64,000 nucleotides of DNA, taken from positions 1 through 64,000 of the forward strand of contig JAILZY010000010.1 in NCBI GenBank assembly GCA_023512255.1, given 5' to 3'. Shown here piece by piece: positions 53,224-62,671 of the stretch (position 1 is the first letter of the stretch; each line of letters starts with the position of its first letter). This stretch comes from a bacterium (GTDB taxonomy: Bacteria; SZUA-182; DTGQ01). Both the position numbers and the translations under genes were made by a program. The notes beneath the pieces were generated by a model that saw nothing but the letters and a program-made list of their open reading frames with translations, was not told the DNA's origin and did not search any database.

Positions 53224-54276
53224 ATGATAGAACGCATTGAGGAACTTTTGGGTAGTGAAGCAGTATTGCTTTTGAGCTATAGGTGCCGGGGGATTTCCAA
53301 AGACCGGCTTCATTTGCCTGGCCCTGATTTTATCGAGCGGGTGTGTGTGCCTTCTGATCGGCCGATAGGCGTGTTGAGAAACCTTAGATGGATGTTCAAT
53401 ACCGGGCGGTTAGCTGGAACAGGGTATCTGTCCATTCTGCCTGTGGATCAGGGGGTAGAGCATTCGGCCGGCTCTGCCTTTGCTCCTAATCCAGATTATT
53501 TCGATCCGGGTAACATTGTCAAGCTGGCCATTGAGGGAGGATGCAGCGCTGTGGCCTCAACCTGCGGGGTGCTGGGGGCAGTGGCTCGATCCTATGCTCA
53601 CAAAATTCCCTTTATTCTTAAGCTTAACCATAATGAACTTCTGTCATATCCTAACACTTACGATCAGGTGCAGTTTGCCAGCGTGAAGAAAGCCTTTGAC
53701 TTGGGGGCAGTAGGTGTCGGAGCCACCATTTATTTTGGCTCGCCAGAGTCTAGGCGGCAGATAGTTGAGATTGCAAGGCTATTTGAGCAGGCCCATGATC
53801 TTGGGATGTTCACTGTGCTGTGGTGTTATCTCCGCAATCCAACCTTTAAGCAGGACAAAGACTATCATAATGCCGCAGACCTGACTGGGCAGGCAAATCA
53901 TCTGGGAGTGACTCTTCAGGCAGATATAGTTAAGCAAAAGCAGCCGGAAAACAATGGTGGATATCTGGCTCTGAAATTCGGAAAGACAGATGATAGGCTC
54001 TACTCGGAGCTTGTGCCGGACCATCCCATCGAGTGGACCCGCTACCAGGTGGCTGCTTGCTACATGGGACGGGCAGGGTTAATTAACTCGGGTGGCGCAT
54101 CAGTTGGCCAGGGGGACCTTGCTCAGGCCGTGCGCACGGCGGTCATCAACAAACGGGCAGGAGGCATGGGGCTGATTACGGGAAGGAAGGCTTTTCAAAA
54201 GCCTCTGAAGGAGGGGATAGCTCTCCTGAATGCGATTCAGGATGTCTACCTGTCAAAGGAGGTTACGATTGCCTGA
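53224..54276 (+). CDS. fbaB: Class I fructose-bisphosphate aldolase, DhnA/FbaB type
   Basis: Schiff-base aldolase of the archaeal/FbaB family. The N-terminal part contains [20 protein letters not shown]; the core has [20 protein letters not shown] and the C-terminal phosphate-binding [18 protein letters not shown]. The Schiff-base lysine is inferred from the family. 350 residues is normal. Cleaves fructose-1,6-bisphosphate or makes it in gluconeogenesis. GAGGAGG lies upstream of the ATG and the gene is probably cotranscribed with the PRPP synthetase gene. Confidence 0.92.
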   Translation: MIERIEELLGSEAVLLLSYRCRGISKDRLHLPGPDFIERVCVPSDRPIGVLRNLRWMFNTGRLAGTGYLSILPVDQGVEHSAGSAFAPNPDYFDPGNIVKLAIEGGCSAVASTCGVLGAVARSYAHKIPFILKLNHNELLSYPNTYDQVQFASVKKAFDLGAVGVGATIYFGSPESRRQIVEIARLFEQAHDLGMFTVLWCYLRNPTFKQDKDYHNAADLTGQANHLGVTLQADIVKQKQPENNGGYLALKFGKTDDRLYSELVPDHPIEWTRYQVAACYMGRAGLINSGGASVGQGDLAQAVRTAVINKRAGGMGLITGRKAFQKPLKEGIALLNAIQDVYLSKEVTIA

Positions 54277-54357
54277 AAACGAGTGAGTCCAGATCGGGGT
54301 AGCATTAGCTTTGGGCAGCATTGATGAGTTTAGGTCTTTAAGTCGAGAGGGCCCGCG

Positions 54358-54852
54358 TTAGGGGATAATCTTTTCTTCTTTCAATGTCTCTTGAATAGCT
54401 TTTCGAATAGCTTTCTGGGTCATCAGAGCGCTGTTTTGGTTTGGGTAGGGCTGGCGGCGCCAGATAAATCCTCTGGTAAACAGGCCGTCCTTATTCCACC
54501 GAGGGACGATATGAATATGAAGGTGCATAACCCTTTGGCTGATCCGGTTATTGATGGCTATGAAAGAGCCGTCGGCTTTAAGGCCAAGTTCCAGGGAGCG
54601 GGCTATGAGCTGGGCATTGCGAAAGAGGGGCTGAATGAGATCGGGCGGCAGGTCGAGAAAGTTTTCATAGTGCTGTCGTGGGACCAGTAGAACATGACCT
54701 CTGAGTAGGGGCTGGTGGTCAAGGAAAGCCAGCGAATCTTCATCTTCAAAGATGGTCAAGCTTTCGCTTTGGCCTTGAATGATCCTGCAAAAAGTACATT
54801 CAGGGTTCAGTATTTGGCTCTGAGAGGTAATTTTCTGATTTTGCTCACTCAT
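54358..54852 (-). CDS. HIT-family hydrolase
   Basis: 164-residue nucleotide-binding hydrolase or transferase. Contains CTFCRII near the N-terminus, RGHVLLVPRQHYENFLDLP and the histidine triad HLHIHIVPR. Similar to Hint or Ap4A-type HIT proteins. Substrate not determinable. Converges with the aldolase gene. Its upstream region contains a degenerate copy of the metallophosphoesterase 3' end. Confidence 0.93.
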   Translation of the reverse strand: MSEQNQKITSQSQILNPECTFCRIIQGQSESLTIFEDEDSLAFLDHQPLLRGHVLLVPRQHYENFLDLPPDLIQPLFRNAQLIARSLELGLKADGSFIAINNRISQRVMHLHIHIVPRWNKDGLFTRGFIWRRQPYPNQNSALMTQKAIRKAIQETLKEEKIIP

Positions 54853-54884
54853 TTATATCCTCATACTTTCTTTTAATGATAACT

Positions 54885-54970
54885 TAATGACAATCCTTAG
54901 GGTCTTGCTTTAGGGGCTTGTCTTATCCTTGTTGTTAGCTTCTATCCTCACTTTTCGCTCTTTTAAGCCC
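54885..54970. repeat. Degenerate duplicate of the metallophosphoesterase 3' end
   Basis: About 86 bp closely matching 56441-56527, including the shared GGCTTGTCTTATCCTTG and AGCTTCTATCCTC. The copy at 56441 covers the metallophosphoesterase stop and last codons; this copy has lost an open frame. The two flank the HTH-membrane/coiled-coil module. Confidence 0.7.
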
Positions 54971-55383
54971 TAATTTACTATCCTCATTACTTTTTTCCCC
55001 TCCTCCTCCCCCATCTCTCATCTCTACTACCTTGGGAATAAGGGGGCGGCTGTCCTAATAACTCAATCTGAGTATCAACATCTGTGGTCCCCTGCTTATC
55101 TATCTAGCCAGGGGGAATACTTGACGTCGATAGACTATACTGATAATAAAGAGCTTGAAATTATTGATAGTATTCCCCCTTATCCTCTTCCATGTTTATC
55201 TCCATTTCTGGTATCAACTTCATCTTCGGAAGATACACAAGCATAGGAAATGGCCCGCTTAGGTGTGTTTGGTGTGTGAGGGGGTATCTTGCCCTTATCC
55301 TGCTGTTTGGGCTATGATAGGAATACGCCTGGCCAATGAGCTCTTCATTGATCCGGCCGGGGTAGGCAGAGTGCTAGTGGCAC
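54971..55383. other. Gene-poor stretch
   Basis: About 410 bp with only short frames, e.g. 55192-55308 encoding a 38-residue peptide containing PLRCVWC. No family, promoter or strong hairpin is recognised. It could be decayed coding DNA. Confidence 0.4.
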
Positions 55384-55929
55384 TCACCGGTCCGACTTAA
55401 TTTTTTGTTTGCTCAATTCTACGAGCATTTGCATGATGGTATCAAGTCTTTGGTTTACTTGTCCAATCTGAGTATCGATCTTCTGATTTAGTTGTCCAAT
55501 CTGGGTATCGATTTTCTGGTTTAATTGTCCAATCTGAGTATCGATCTTCTGGTTTAGTTGTCCAATCTGAGTATCGATTTTCTGTTCAAGAGCATCTACT
55601 TTTTGATCTACCCTATCAATCTTTTGGTTTACTTGCCCTATGTAAGTATCAATCTTTTGGTTTACTTGTTCTATCTGAGTTTCAACTTTCTGCTCAAGAG
55701 CATCTACTTTTTGATCTATTCTCTGGTTTATCTGATCTACTCTCTGATTTATCTGGCTGATTTCTTGCCTGACTTGTCCAATTTGAGTATTGAGATATCG
55801 AAAGTCGGCCTCTTGCTTGTTTTTGAGCTCTGCTATATCCCTTTTAATTTCTGCCGTCCGCTCCTCTATGGCCTCATAGATTATTTCCAGCGATATCTTC
55901 TTGATTATCCTGTTAGCAAGCTCTTTCAT
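55384..55929 (-). CDS. Coiled-coil protein with 11-residue repeats
   Basis: About 181 residues from ATG 55929, two bases after the upstream stop, indicating coupling. Nearly all helical: a lead-in with KKISLEIIYEAIEERTAEIK, then hendecad-like repeats of the type IDTQIGQLNQK (four almost identical copies, DNA period 33 bp, roughly 55460-55590) plus related VDALEQK and QINQRVD units. No enzyme motif. Likely a filament-forming or bridging coiled coil, partner of the small HTH-membrane protein encoded just upstream. Confidence 0.8.
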   Translation of the reverse strand: MKELANRIIKKISLEIIYEAIEERTAEIKRDIAELKNKQEADFRYLNTQIGQVRQEISQINQRVDQINQRIDQKVDALEQKVETQIEQVNQKIDTYIGQVNQKIDRVDQKVDALEQKIDTQIGQLNQKIDTQIGQLNQKIDTQIGQLNQKIDTQIGQVNQRLDTIMQMLVELSKQKIKSDR

Positions 55930-55930
55930 T

Positions 55931-56179
55931 TCACAACTGCCTTGCTGAAAAAAGAAATAACGGTCTGAATCCAGGAGTTTGAAGCTGGGCAAAGCCGAAG
56001 AATATAGCGATAGCCGCAGCAATTAAGCCTAAAAAGAAGGTAATTGCACTTCCAAGTATCCGATAATGTCTACCTGCTTTGTTACTCCTAATCTTCCCCT
56101 CGGGGATTAATTTCATAAGAGTCTGCCTGGTAATTCTTAGATATTCTGCAGCCTCTTTTGTGGTTAAAACTTCGTGCAT
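55931..56179 (-). CDS. Small protein: excisionase-type HTH joined to a membrane helix
   Basis: 82 residues. Residues 1-42 are a MerR/excisionase-like HTH (LTTKEAAEYLRITRQTLMKL, then IRSNKAGRHYRI). Where such proteins normally continue into a helical end, this one has a hydrophobic span (about 46-66, FFLGLIAAAIAIFFGFA) and a short tail. A DNA-binding domain tethered to the membrane next to a coiled-coil protein suggests a local DNA-membrane anchoring pair, but a frameshifted excisionase-like gene is the alternative. The ribosome site is weak. Confidence 0.65.
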   Translation of the reverse strand: MHEVLTTKEAAEYLRITRQTLMKLIPEGKIRSNKAGRHYRILGSAITFFLGLIAAAIAIFFGFAQLQTPGFRPLFLFSARQL

Positions 56180-56376
56180 TTTTATTTACCTAGTCAACTA
56201 TATTGTTTTGCTTCAGTTACTAAAAATATACTTTGATTAACAGTCATGGTCAAGCAAATAATTCAGTTATTGTTATAGTCAATCAATATAGTCAAGCCAA
56301 AAATTCACCAGAAATAGAGTATGAGCCCGAGGTTGAGAGGCAAAGTCTGAGCAAGTTGCCAGAAGGGGGCCAGCGG

Positions 56377-56527
56377 TAGCCCCGATATTGATAGCGTAAT
56401 TGATCCACTGCACTTGTGCTACACATTTAGCGAAAAGACCAATGACAGTCTTTAGGGCCTTGCTTTATGGGCTTGTCTTATCCTTGCTGGCAGCTTCTAT
56501 CCTCGCTTTTTGCTCTTTTAAGTCCTC
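56377..56527. repeat. Half family A element plus duplicated metallophosphoesterase end
   Basis: TTTAGCGAAAAGACC (56427-56441) is a family A right end, with GATAGCGTAATTGAT to its left as also found in copy 2. It is followed directly by the 86-bp segment (56441-56527) repeated at 54885-54970. Confidence 0.6.
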
Positions 56528-57235
56528 TTCTCCCACAGTCAGGAGGCACCAGTCGCGGTGGCCAAAACGGCTTTGAACAAAGCGGGAAACGTTATGAACC
56601 GGAATACCGCCTGGAGTTAAAGCATAGGGTGAGCCATGATGGGCGTGAGCATGGACAACCACATCTACCTTGTGGCGGTCAAAGACATCGGCAAAGAGTG
56701 ATGAGCCGAGAAAAGGGTAGAGCTCGATCTCCTCGCCCAGCAGAGTCTCTTTGATCGGGGCATAATGCATAGCCGCTACCCTGAATGGGCAATTCAGCTC
56801 TGCCAGCGCCTTGTCAATTCGCGAGGCTTCATTGATGCTGGTCTTGATAAAGTTTTTCAGGGCCTGCTCGCCGAATGGCTGGACATGCAGTTTCCCAAAT
56901 CCACCGCAAAAGCCCTTAGTGCCGACAATTCCCACCTTATCTATCAGGCAACTGGTACCGTCTAGTACCAAGATGCCGCTTTCGGTCATCATCTTGATTA
57001 GGAGCTCTATCTGGTTACTCTCATGATCATGGTTTCCGATAACCGCGACTTTTGGCAGAGAAAAGAAGCTCAGCTCATCTAGCAGGACCTCCATTTCTTC
57101 GACTAACCCCAGGTTGGTGATATCCCCCGCTAGAAGCAGAATATCGGCTTCACGGTCTACTCCTTTCAGAAGCTGTCTAATCATTCCGGCAGAGTCGCTT
57201 TTGCAGTGGAGATCGCCGATAGCGGCGATTCTCAT
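56465..57235 (-). CDS. Calcineurin-like metallophosphoesterase
   Basis: 256 residues with the dimetal motifs in order: GDLHCKSDS (9 residues in), LLLAGDITNLG, VIGNHDHES, AAMHYAPI and VVHAHAHHG. Probable phosphodiesterase or phosphatase; substrate unknown. Its start overlaps the nucleotidyltransferase stop by 4 bp, so the two are coupled. The Lys/Glu-rich last 20 residues fall in a sequence repeated at 54885-54970. Confidence 0.93.
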   Translation of the reverse strand: MRIAAIGDLHCKSDSAGMIRQLLKGVDREADILLLAGDITNLGLVEEMEVLLDELSFFSLPKVAVIGNHDHESNQIELLIKMMTESGILVLDGTSCLIDKVGIVGTKGFCGGFGKLHVQPFGEQALKNFIKTSINEASRIDKALAELNCPFRVAAMHYAPIKETLLGEEIELYPFLGSSLFADVFDRHKVDVVVHAHAHHGSPYALTPGGIPVHNVSRFVQSRFGHRDWCLLTVGEEDLKEQKARIEAASKDKTSP

Positions 57236-58026
57236 ATCCGCTCCCCCTTATCGTTGACTAGGGGAAGCAGGTTGTAGCCATTTTCATATCCCCACAGCCG
57301 GCAGTCTACAGCAAAGGCGAACGGATCGAGCAGCATACCACGGAAAGCCTTTGTTTTCACAGGTCTCGACCACCCCTCCCGCATCTGTTCGAAAAGGGTA
57401 ACTATAAGCTCCTTGGGTAGATAATCTGAGTGAGAAGGATAGACAAAATCAAAGAGAATGAAATAGATCAAAATGATTTCCTGGTTGTCCTTAAGATGCA
57501 TGAGCACCCGCGGCCAATCGATTTTCCCCTGAACTCCCCGAATAAGGTGGACGATGTCTGCACCGTCAAAGCGGTCTCTTTTGAGCATGTAAACCTTTGA
57601 GGCGATCAATTCCTCAACTGCGGCCAGGTAAGTCTTGACCCCGAGGAGCTCAACCGGCTGGCAGCGCTCAAACCAGGTCTGGTCAATCGGGAACTGGCTG
57701 CTTGATGTTCCAAAGATCAGGTCCATGAGATATGGCTTCTGGTGTACCTTGGCTAGCCAATGAACATCCCTGACCTCGGTTTCAAATCCCATCCTGCTCA
57801 GGGCATCAAGGGCCTTTTTGAGATCGCTCGGCTGGAGAAAGATATCAACATCTTTTGTGTCCCGCCAGATGCCGGTATAAGCGTATACGGCAAAGGCTCC
57901 GCCTACCACGTATTTGACGCCTGCTTCATTCAGGATGGTCAGCCAGCGGGAGAAAACCTCAGCCTCCTTGGGCTCGATCTTGATATTGTCCATTGTTATT
58001 TGGTTTATCGGCGATTCTCTATCCAT
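57232..58026 (-). CDS. Nucleotidyltransferase-fold protein
   Basis: 264 residues with an N-terminal minimal nucleotidyltransferase core: VVGGAFAVYAYTG and the acidic pair in TKDVDIFLQP. Later EELIASKVYMLKRDRFDGAD resembles AbiEii-like or DUF-type NTases. Cotranscribed with the metallophosphoesterase gene. It is not paired with an AbiEi-like antitoxin, so a toxin role is unsupported. Substrate unknown. Confidence 0.82.
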   Translation of the reverse strand: MDRESPINQITMDNIKIEPKEAEVFSRWLTILNEAGVKYVVGGAFAVYAYTGIWRDTKDVDIFLQPSDLKKALDALSRMGFETEVRDVHWLAKVHQKPYLMDLIFGTSSSQFPIDQTWFERCQPVELLGVKTYLAAVEELIASKVYMLKRDRFDGADIVHLIRGVQGKIDWPRVLMHLKDNQEIILIYFILFDFVYPSHSDYLPKELIVTLFEQMREGWSRPVKTKAFRGMLLDPFAFAVDCRLWGYENGYNLLPLVNDKGERI

Positions 58027-58114
58027 GTTTGATTTGTAAGGGTTGTCCTTCAGAAGCCTCTTCTAGCATCCAGATGTTTCCCACATAATCTATAACTTTT
58101 TGCTAAAAAACAGC

Positions 58115-58636
58115 TTATGGTTTTTGAATAACCACACAATCCTCACCCTCGATAGGAGTACCATCAAATAGACTCCCAGTAATGGTTAGCACAGCTACAT
58201 CATCGTTGTCAACCTGGCCAATGGTAGAGACTACGTCCGATATATTGAACTCAAGTACTAAATCGATCATCCCGTCTTTCCCCTCAATGGTGCAGTCACA
58301 GATATCCTGGCGGTCAAAAACCGTCGTGCTCACATCCTCTCGCCGGTATTGGACCGCACGGACTCCTTCAAGCTCGATAGTTTGGGGATTGATCCTGGCT
58401 ATATTCAGGTCCAGGGTACCAAGGATGGCTACGGGTAAAGTGCCCTGGCTTTCCACATTGAGTGGATTAGGACATAATCCTGGTTCGATATCAATTTCGA
58501 CCTCTTTGATCTCTTGAGTAGCCATGATTTTCTGAGCCAAGCATCTTTGAGGGATAAACGTGGTCAAAAAGAAGGTAATCAGCAAAAAAACTAACCATAA
58601 GCTAAACATGGCTAGTATTTTGACCCCAGAGTTCAT
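58115..58636 (-). CDS. Secreted protein with a repeat-type beta domain
   Basis: 173 residues: signal peptide to about residue 35 (ending RCLAQ), then a domain starting VEIDIEPGLCPNPLNVESQG and continuing TLPVAILGTLDLNIARINPQ. This matches a short beta domain I know as recurring in many secreted bacterial and archaeal proteins, often in tandem; here it stands alone. The end contains GQVDNDDVAVLTITGSLFDG. Binding role unknown. Confidence 0.82.
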   Translation of the reverse strand: MNSGVKILAMFSLWLVFLLITFFLTTFIPQRCLAQKIMATQEIKEVEIDIEPGLCPNPLNVESQGTLPVAILGTLDLNIARINPQTIELEGVRAVQYRREDVSTTVFDRQDICDCTIEGKDGMIDLVLEFNISDVVSTIGQVDNDDVAVLTITGSLFDGTPIEGEDCVVIQKP

Positions 58637-59221
58637 CTTTTTATCTCCTTATAATGTATAAAATAATATTTGACAGTACATAAAATAATACTTGCATCAC
58701 TAAAGTCTTTTTTATATTATTTTTTATATATTATACGTTAAAGCGTTTTTATCAGTTATGGTCACCAAGTCATAGAAATTGTCTAACTATCTCTTTTCGG
58801 TTAAAGGGCAAAGATGTCATTTCAGACAGCACAATCCGTTTGCATCTATAGCTTTATATTATTATCTCATATTCTCTACTATTATTGTACCTCTGATTTA
58901 TCTAGAGATCGTATATATTTCGGCTGTTTCACTCTTTATCCACTTGCGTTTTTCATGAAAATTGCGTAATTCCCTGGGCATTTTTTATGACATGAGCCCT
59001 ACGGCCTTTAACATGTGGAGAATAAAGAACGGAATGTGAAATAAATTGCTTACCAGGTTGTAAAAAATTGCATAATTTTTCTAAGAAGAGCTACTTGAGT
59101 GGGAGGGGGCATTTGAAAAATTTTCTGAGCGAGAGGGTTATGTTTTTGATTTTATTATATAAATTTGATATGTTTGTTTTTATAAAAAAAGATAAATTAA
59201 AAAGTTTCTATGGTATAAAGA
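58637..59221. other. AT-rich gap
   Basis: Nearly 600 bp. A 21-bp imperfect tandem duplication lies at 58659-58696 (ATAAAATAATATTTGACA / ATAAAATAATACTTGCA). Otherwise AT-rich with short frames only; the 63-codon frame at 59068-59259 lacks gene-like features. Confidence 0.5.
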
Positions 59222-59839
59222 TTGCATTTTCTACAGAAGTTAGTTCTACTAGAAGTTAGTATTGATCATGAAACCCCCTTATTGCTAGCTATTGTTGCGA
59301 TGGAACTAATCAGAGTTATGAAAATAATATTGATCAGCCCCTTTTACCTGAAGAGAACGAGAATCTCTTGCCTGGTGGTGGGATTGTCGGTAGTGGGCTT
59401 TGTTTTTATGTTGAGTGGGCTTGATGCGCCTGAATATATTCGATGCAAACATATCGGGGTTTGTGAATTCCTGGAAATCTGCGGGGATGTAACTATTTCC
59501 CAGAAATCGAAAAATATGGTCAAGGCCATAGGCAGATTTACTTATCAGACGCTATCCTCAAAAATCTCGCTTGCCCGCCCTCCCTTTCTTTTTCCCCTGC
59601 CGATAAAAAGCCTTTATCCGAGAGATGTTACTAAGATTGGCAATTATATCTTAGCAAGTTTCGATCAGATTTTAGACCGATGTATACATCCTTCCTATAA
59701 TAAGGTCTTATTCCATCCTCCCCTTGGAGAAGGGAGCAATCTTGCATTCAATAATAAAGAATCATTATCTCCTTCGCCAGGAAGCGGCTTTTGCTCGCAA
59801 GCCTTCCTGATTATTACTACCTCTGTTATTAGATGTTGA
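59222..59839 (+). CDS. Hypothetical protein with one membrane helix (doubtful)
   Basis: Open frame of 205 codons; inner ATGs near 59300 and 59321 are more likely starts, giving about 170-180 residues. One hydrophobic span (ISCLVVGLSVVGFVFMLSG) follows a basic segment. Seven Cys in the rest. No family recognised, no strong ribosome site, composition is mixed. It could be a small exported protein or chance. Confidence 0.35.
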   Translation: MHFLQKLVLLEVSIDHETPLLLAIVAMELIRVMKIILISPFYLKRTRISCLVVGLSVVGFVFMLSGLDAPEYIRCKHIGVCEFLEICGDVTISQKSKNMVKAIGRFTYQTLSSKISLARPPFLFPLPIKSLYPRDVTKIGNYILASFDQILDRCIHPSYNKVLFHPPLGEGSNLAFNNKESLSPSPGSGFCSQAFLIITTSVIRC

Positions 59840-60232
59840 TTTTTCATCCCCTCCTATAAAAACTAGTCTTCAGTCTGCTGAAGACTAAGTAGCCTTTGGA
59901 CAAAAATAAGCTGTCTATACGACATAACCAGACATTCCCATTCCGGCTGTGGGAAGGCTTCTTAATTTATACTTTATGGCCGCGGCGGGAAGCCTTTCTT
60001 TCTGCGGCAGGAAGATAGGGAAATATCTGAAGAAACTCCCTTAGTTGGCTTGTTTTTAGTAATAAGTTGACTTTTGGCGAGGAGGGAAATTTCATAAGTA
60101 AGCTATCAATAGCTATTAATAATCTTTAGCTATTAAGTCTTTGTCAAATTTAAGGCAAAGATTTAAGGCAAAGATTAATTTTGAGGTTAAGGAAAGTAAA
60201 AAGTGATGTTTATGTTAAGGAGATAAGGAAAG
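59840..60232. other. Gap before the large secreted protein
   Basis: 393 bp without a gene. Contains an inverted repeat AGTCTTCAG/CTGAAGACT (about 59869-59888), duplicated GGGAAGCC and GCAGGAAG stretches, and a perfect 13-bp tandem duplication ATTTAAGGCAAAG (60148-60160, 60161-60173). No consensus promoter is obvious. Confidence 0.5.
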
Positions 60233-62596
60233 ATGAGGGAAACAGGAAAAAGGGTATGGTTATTAACCTTTATCATGGCTGCTATTTTGCCGCTGATAGG
60301 AAGTGGGTTGGTCATAGCTCAGAATTCTCCACCGGTCTATAATCTGCCTCCTCAGCTATCCCAGCAGACCACTGTGCCTATTCACTTGCCGAATTATAAC
60401 GATCCCACCGATCCCACAGGTGGTGATATCTTGATCGACAATTTCGAATACTGGGATGAGCCTAAAAATCATGGCTGGACTGTGGGAGAGCCACCATATC
60501 CAGTATGGGGATATGGCATCGGCTATGGGCAGATGCTGACAGTTTTGGATTTTCAAGAGGGGAGCCGAGTACTGGATATTTATCGGCCAGTTTCCACATT
60601 TCTGCCGTTCAATGAACCTCCGCTATCAGATCCTCAAGGGGATAAGTTTAGGTATATGCCCTATACGATCATAAGAAAGTGCAATATTGATTTTACTCAG
60701 GTTGGCCCACATCCCCTGCTGAGCTTCAAGGTTAGGGCTCCTCTGGCGGTAGAAATGTTTGACACCTTCCGGTTTATCGTTGATGTAGTAACCACAACTG
60801 ACCCTGCGGTCAACCCTTGTGGTGATCCTTGCAATCCTGGTGCTACGGCTGGTTTTGCCCGGATTGTTTTTATCCCCAGGGAAAAAAGCATTGGCTGCGA
60901 TATCTCCGCCTTGGATAGCATAACCCCCAAAAGCCCGGTTATTGATGGTGGAAATTGCAGACAAAGCCCCTGCAACAATCCACAGCCTGATATTATTGAA
61001 GTGTATCTAGGGAGAGAATTCCAGGATGGAAGCTGGCATTTAGTGATCCAGGATCTTCAGGCCATTCTTGACCGTTATGTCAGCAATAGCGCTACTCCAG
61101 AATACATAGCCGCGATTAGGCAGATTATGATCCGGGGGAATCAATACCGGCTGGATGATATCACTTTTAGTCGGGGAAGCACTCTTGGCCTAGGCTGCCC
61201 CTATCTCTTTAAAACCGGCCCATTTTTTGTCCAGTTGTTTGTGCCAACGGAAAAGCTTGTTTTTGCTGAAGACCACGTGGGTAATATTTACGATGTTATC
61301 ACTAACCCTGATGAAATTGCCCGAGCTTATGCTAAAGATTCGCGAGATGGTTTTGCCCCGGCCAGTATTTACGGATCTGCTGGCGATTGGACCGATCCTG
61401 ATCCTGACAATTGGACCCCGGCTGACCTTCAGACTGCTAAGACGCGGGTCACGGCCGCGGGTCTCAATCTGAATAGCCCAATTCTGGCCAATGAGGGGAT
61501 GAGGAGAGCAAATTCCCCCGGTCATCGAGAAGATATGCTTCGCTTTGACGCCTTCGTCGGCGGCGGAGCGGCTTCCGGCGCTTACTCTCCAATAATGATT
61601 GCCCATCTGCCGGTTGATCTTAATGATAATCGCCCCCTCTTTTTACCCATCTATTATCGTCTGCTGGATGAAAGCGGTGAGTGGAGTGAAGATTGCTGCG
61701 TAGAGGGCGATGAATGCGTGCCACGGGTGCCTCATGAAATGGGCCCGCCTCATTGCTCTGAAGGGAATCACTTTTATCCGCTTGAGCGAGTTCAGCTCAT
61801 TGAGCAAGCCCTGCAGAATGCCGGCTATACCCATTGGCCGAATGTCGCGGTCATGCGATTTCTGCCTCAATACCTGGAAGACCTGATCGTTACCGTAGAG
61901 GTAAGTAATGGTTTGACTAAGGATATTGAAACCTTCCCGGTGTCTGTAGTCAACTACCCGGTGGAGAATTATCCTCCCATCATGGAAGACCTGGATGATC
62001 AAATCGCCTATGTGGGGGAGGTTTTCAGATACGCTCTTACGGCTCTTGACCCAGATAGTTATCTTTATTCAGCCACTCATCCCAAACCGGATCAATATAC
62101 CTTAACCTGGAGAGCTTACATTGCTGGCTCCCCCGATTATCGATACGGTCCGTGGTCAGAGACGCTAATCAATCCACATACTGGGGTAATTAGCTTTGTT
62201 CCACAGTTTGAAGGGGTTTATCCGATAGTAGTTCAAGTTACAGATTCGAGAGGTTTTTCTAGTATTAATGAATTTAGTGTCTATTGCGTCAATCGGGGAA
62301 CATGGCTGAACCATCCGCCAGTTATGCTTGGTGATTGGGATCATCCGCAGGTCTGCCGTGCTGGCGAGCTGCTTATCCTGGATTCTGAGATCGATGTTCA
62401 GGATCCTGATGGCGATAAGGTGTATTTATCCTGCAACATAGGCTCTATCGGCAAAGATTCTGAGGGCAATGTGTTCTGGACATTCCAGACTCAGTTCCCC
62501 GGCTTCTATGTAGTTGAGATTTTCGCTATGGATGCTCGCGGGGCCTTTACGGTATTCACTATTGATCTTGAGGTCAGACCTTGGTGGTCGCTCTAA
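60233..62596 (+). CDS. Large secreted protein with C-terminal Ig/cadherin-like domains
   Basis: 787 residues. Signal peptide to about 29 (ending LVIAQ). N-terminal half contains a jellyroll-like domain beginning ILIDNFEYWDEPKNHGWTVG. Two Cys-rich patches (CGDPCNPG and DCCVEGDECVPR). The last 200 residues hold two Ig/cadherin-like domains with NYPPIMEDLDDQIAYVGE and IDVQDPDGDKVYLSC, common in bacterial surface proteins. AAGGAGAT precedes the ATG. No enzyme motif; probable surface or extracellular structural or binding protein. Confidence 0.85.
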   Translation: MRETGKRVWLLTFIMAAILPLIGSGLVIAQNSPPVYNLPPQLSQQTTVPIHLPNYNDPTDPTGGDILIDNFEYWDEPKNHGWTVGEPPYPVWGYGIGYGQMLTVLDFQEGSRVLDIYRPVSTFLPFNEPPLSDPQGDKFRYMPYTIIRKCNIDFTQVGPHPLLSFKVRAPLAVEMFDTFRFIVDVVTTTDPAVNPCGDPCNPGATAGFARIVFIPREKSIGCDISALDSITPKSPVIDGGNCRQSPCNNPQPDIIEVYLGREFQDGSWHLVIQDLQAILDRYVSNSATPEYIAAIRQIMIRGNQYRLDDITFSRGSTLGLGCPYLFKTGPFFVQLFVPTEKLVFAEDHVGNIYDVITNPDEIARAYAKDSRDGFAPASIYGSAGDWTDPDPDNWTPADLQTAKTRVTAAGLNLNSPILANEGMRRANSPGHREDMLRFDAFVGGGAASGAYSPIMIAHLPVDLNDNRPLFLPIYYRLLDESGEWSEDCCVEGDECVPRVPHEMGPPHCSEGNHFYPLERVQLIEQALQNAGYTHWPNVAVMRFLPQYLEDLIVTVEVSNGLTKDIETFPVSVVNYPVENYPPIMEDLDDQIAYVGEVFRYALTALDPDSYLYSATHPKPDQYTLTWRAYIAGSPDYRYGPWSETLINPHTGVISFVPQFEGVYPIVVQVTDSRGFSSINEFSVYCVNRGTWLNHPPVMLGDWDHPQVCRAGELLILDSEIDVQDPDGDKVYLSCNIGSIGKDSEGNVFWTFQTQFPGFYVVEIFAMDARGAFTVFTIDLEVRPWWSL

Positions 62597-62671
62597 GTTA
62601 GAGATTAGGCTTTGGATCGGTAAATTCGAATTTCCCGATCCATTAAAAGCCTTGTGGCTTTGTACCTAACC

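Noticed and set aside
55192-55308. Short frame containing PLRCVWC, reminiscent of radical-SAM cysteine motifs
   Set aside because: Only 38 codons, no CX3CX2C pattern and no ribosome site; at most a gene remnant.
57232-58026. AbiEii-type toxin of a toxin-antitoxin pair
   Set aside because: The nucleotidyltransferase core is present, but the partner is a metallophosphoesterase, not an AbiEi-like antitoxin.
59068-59259. 63-codon frame in the AT-rich gap
   Set aside because: Composition follows AT-rich DNA; no start signal or recognisable feature.
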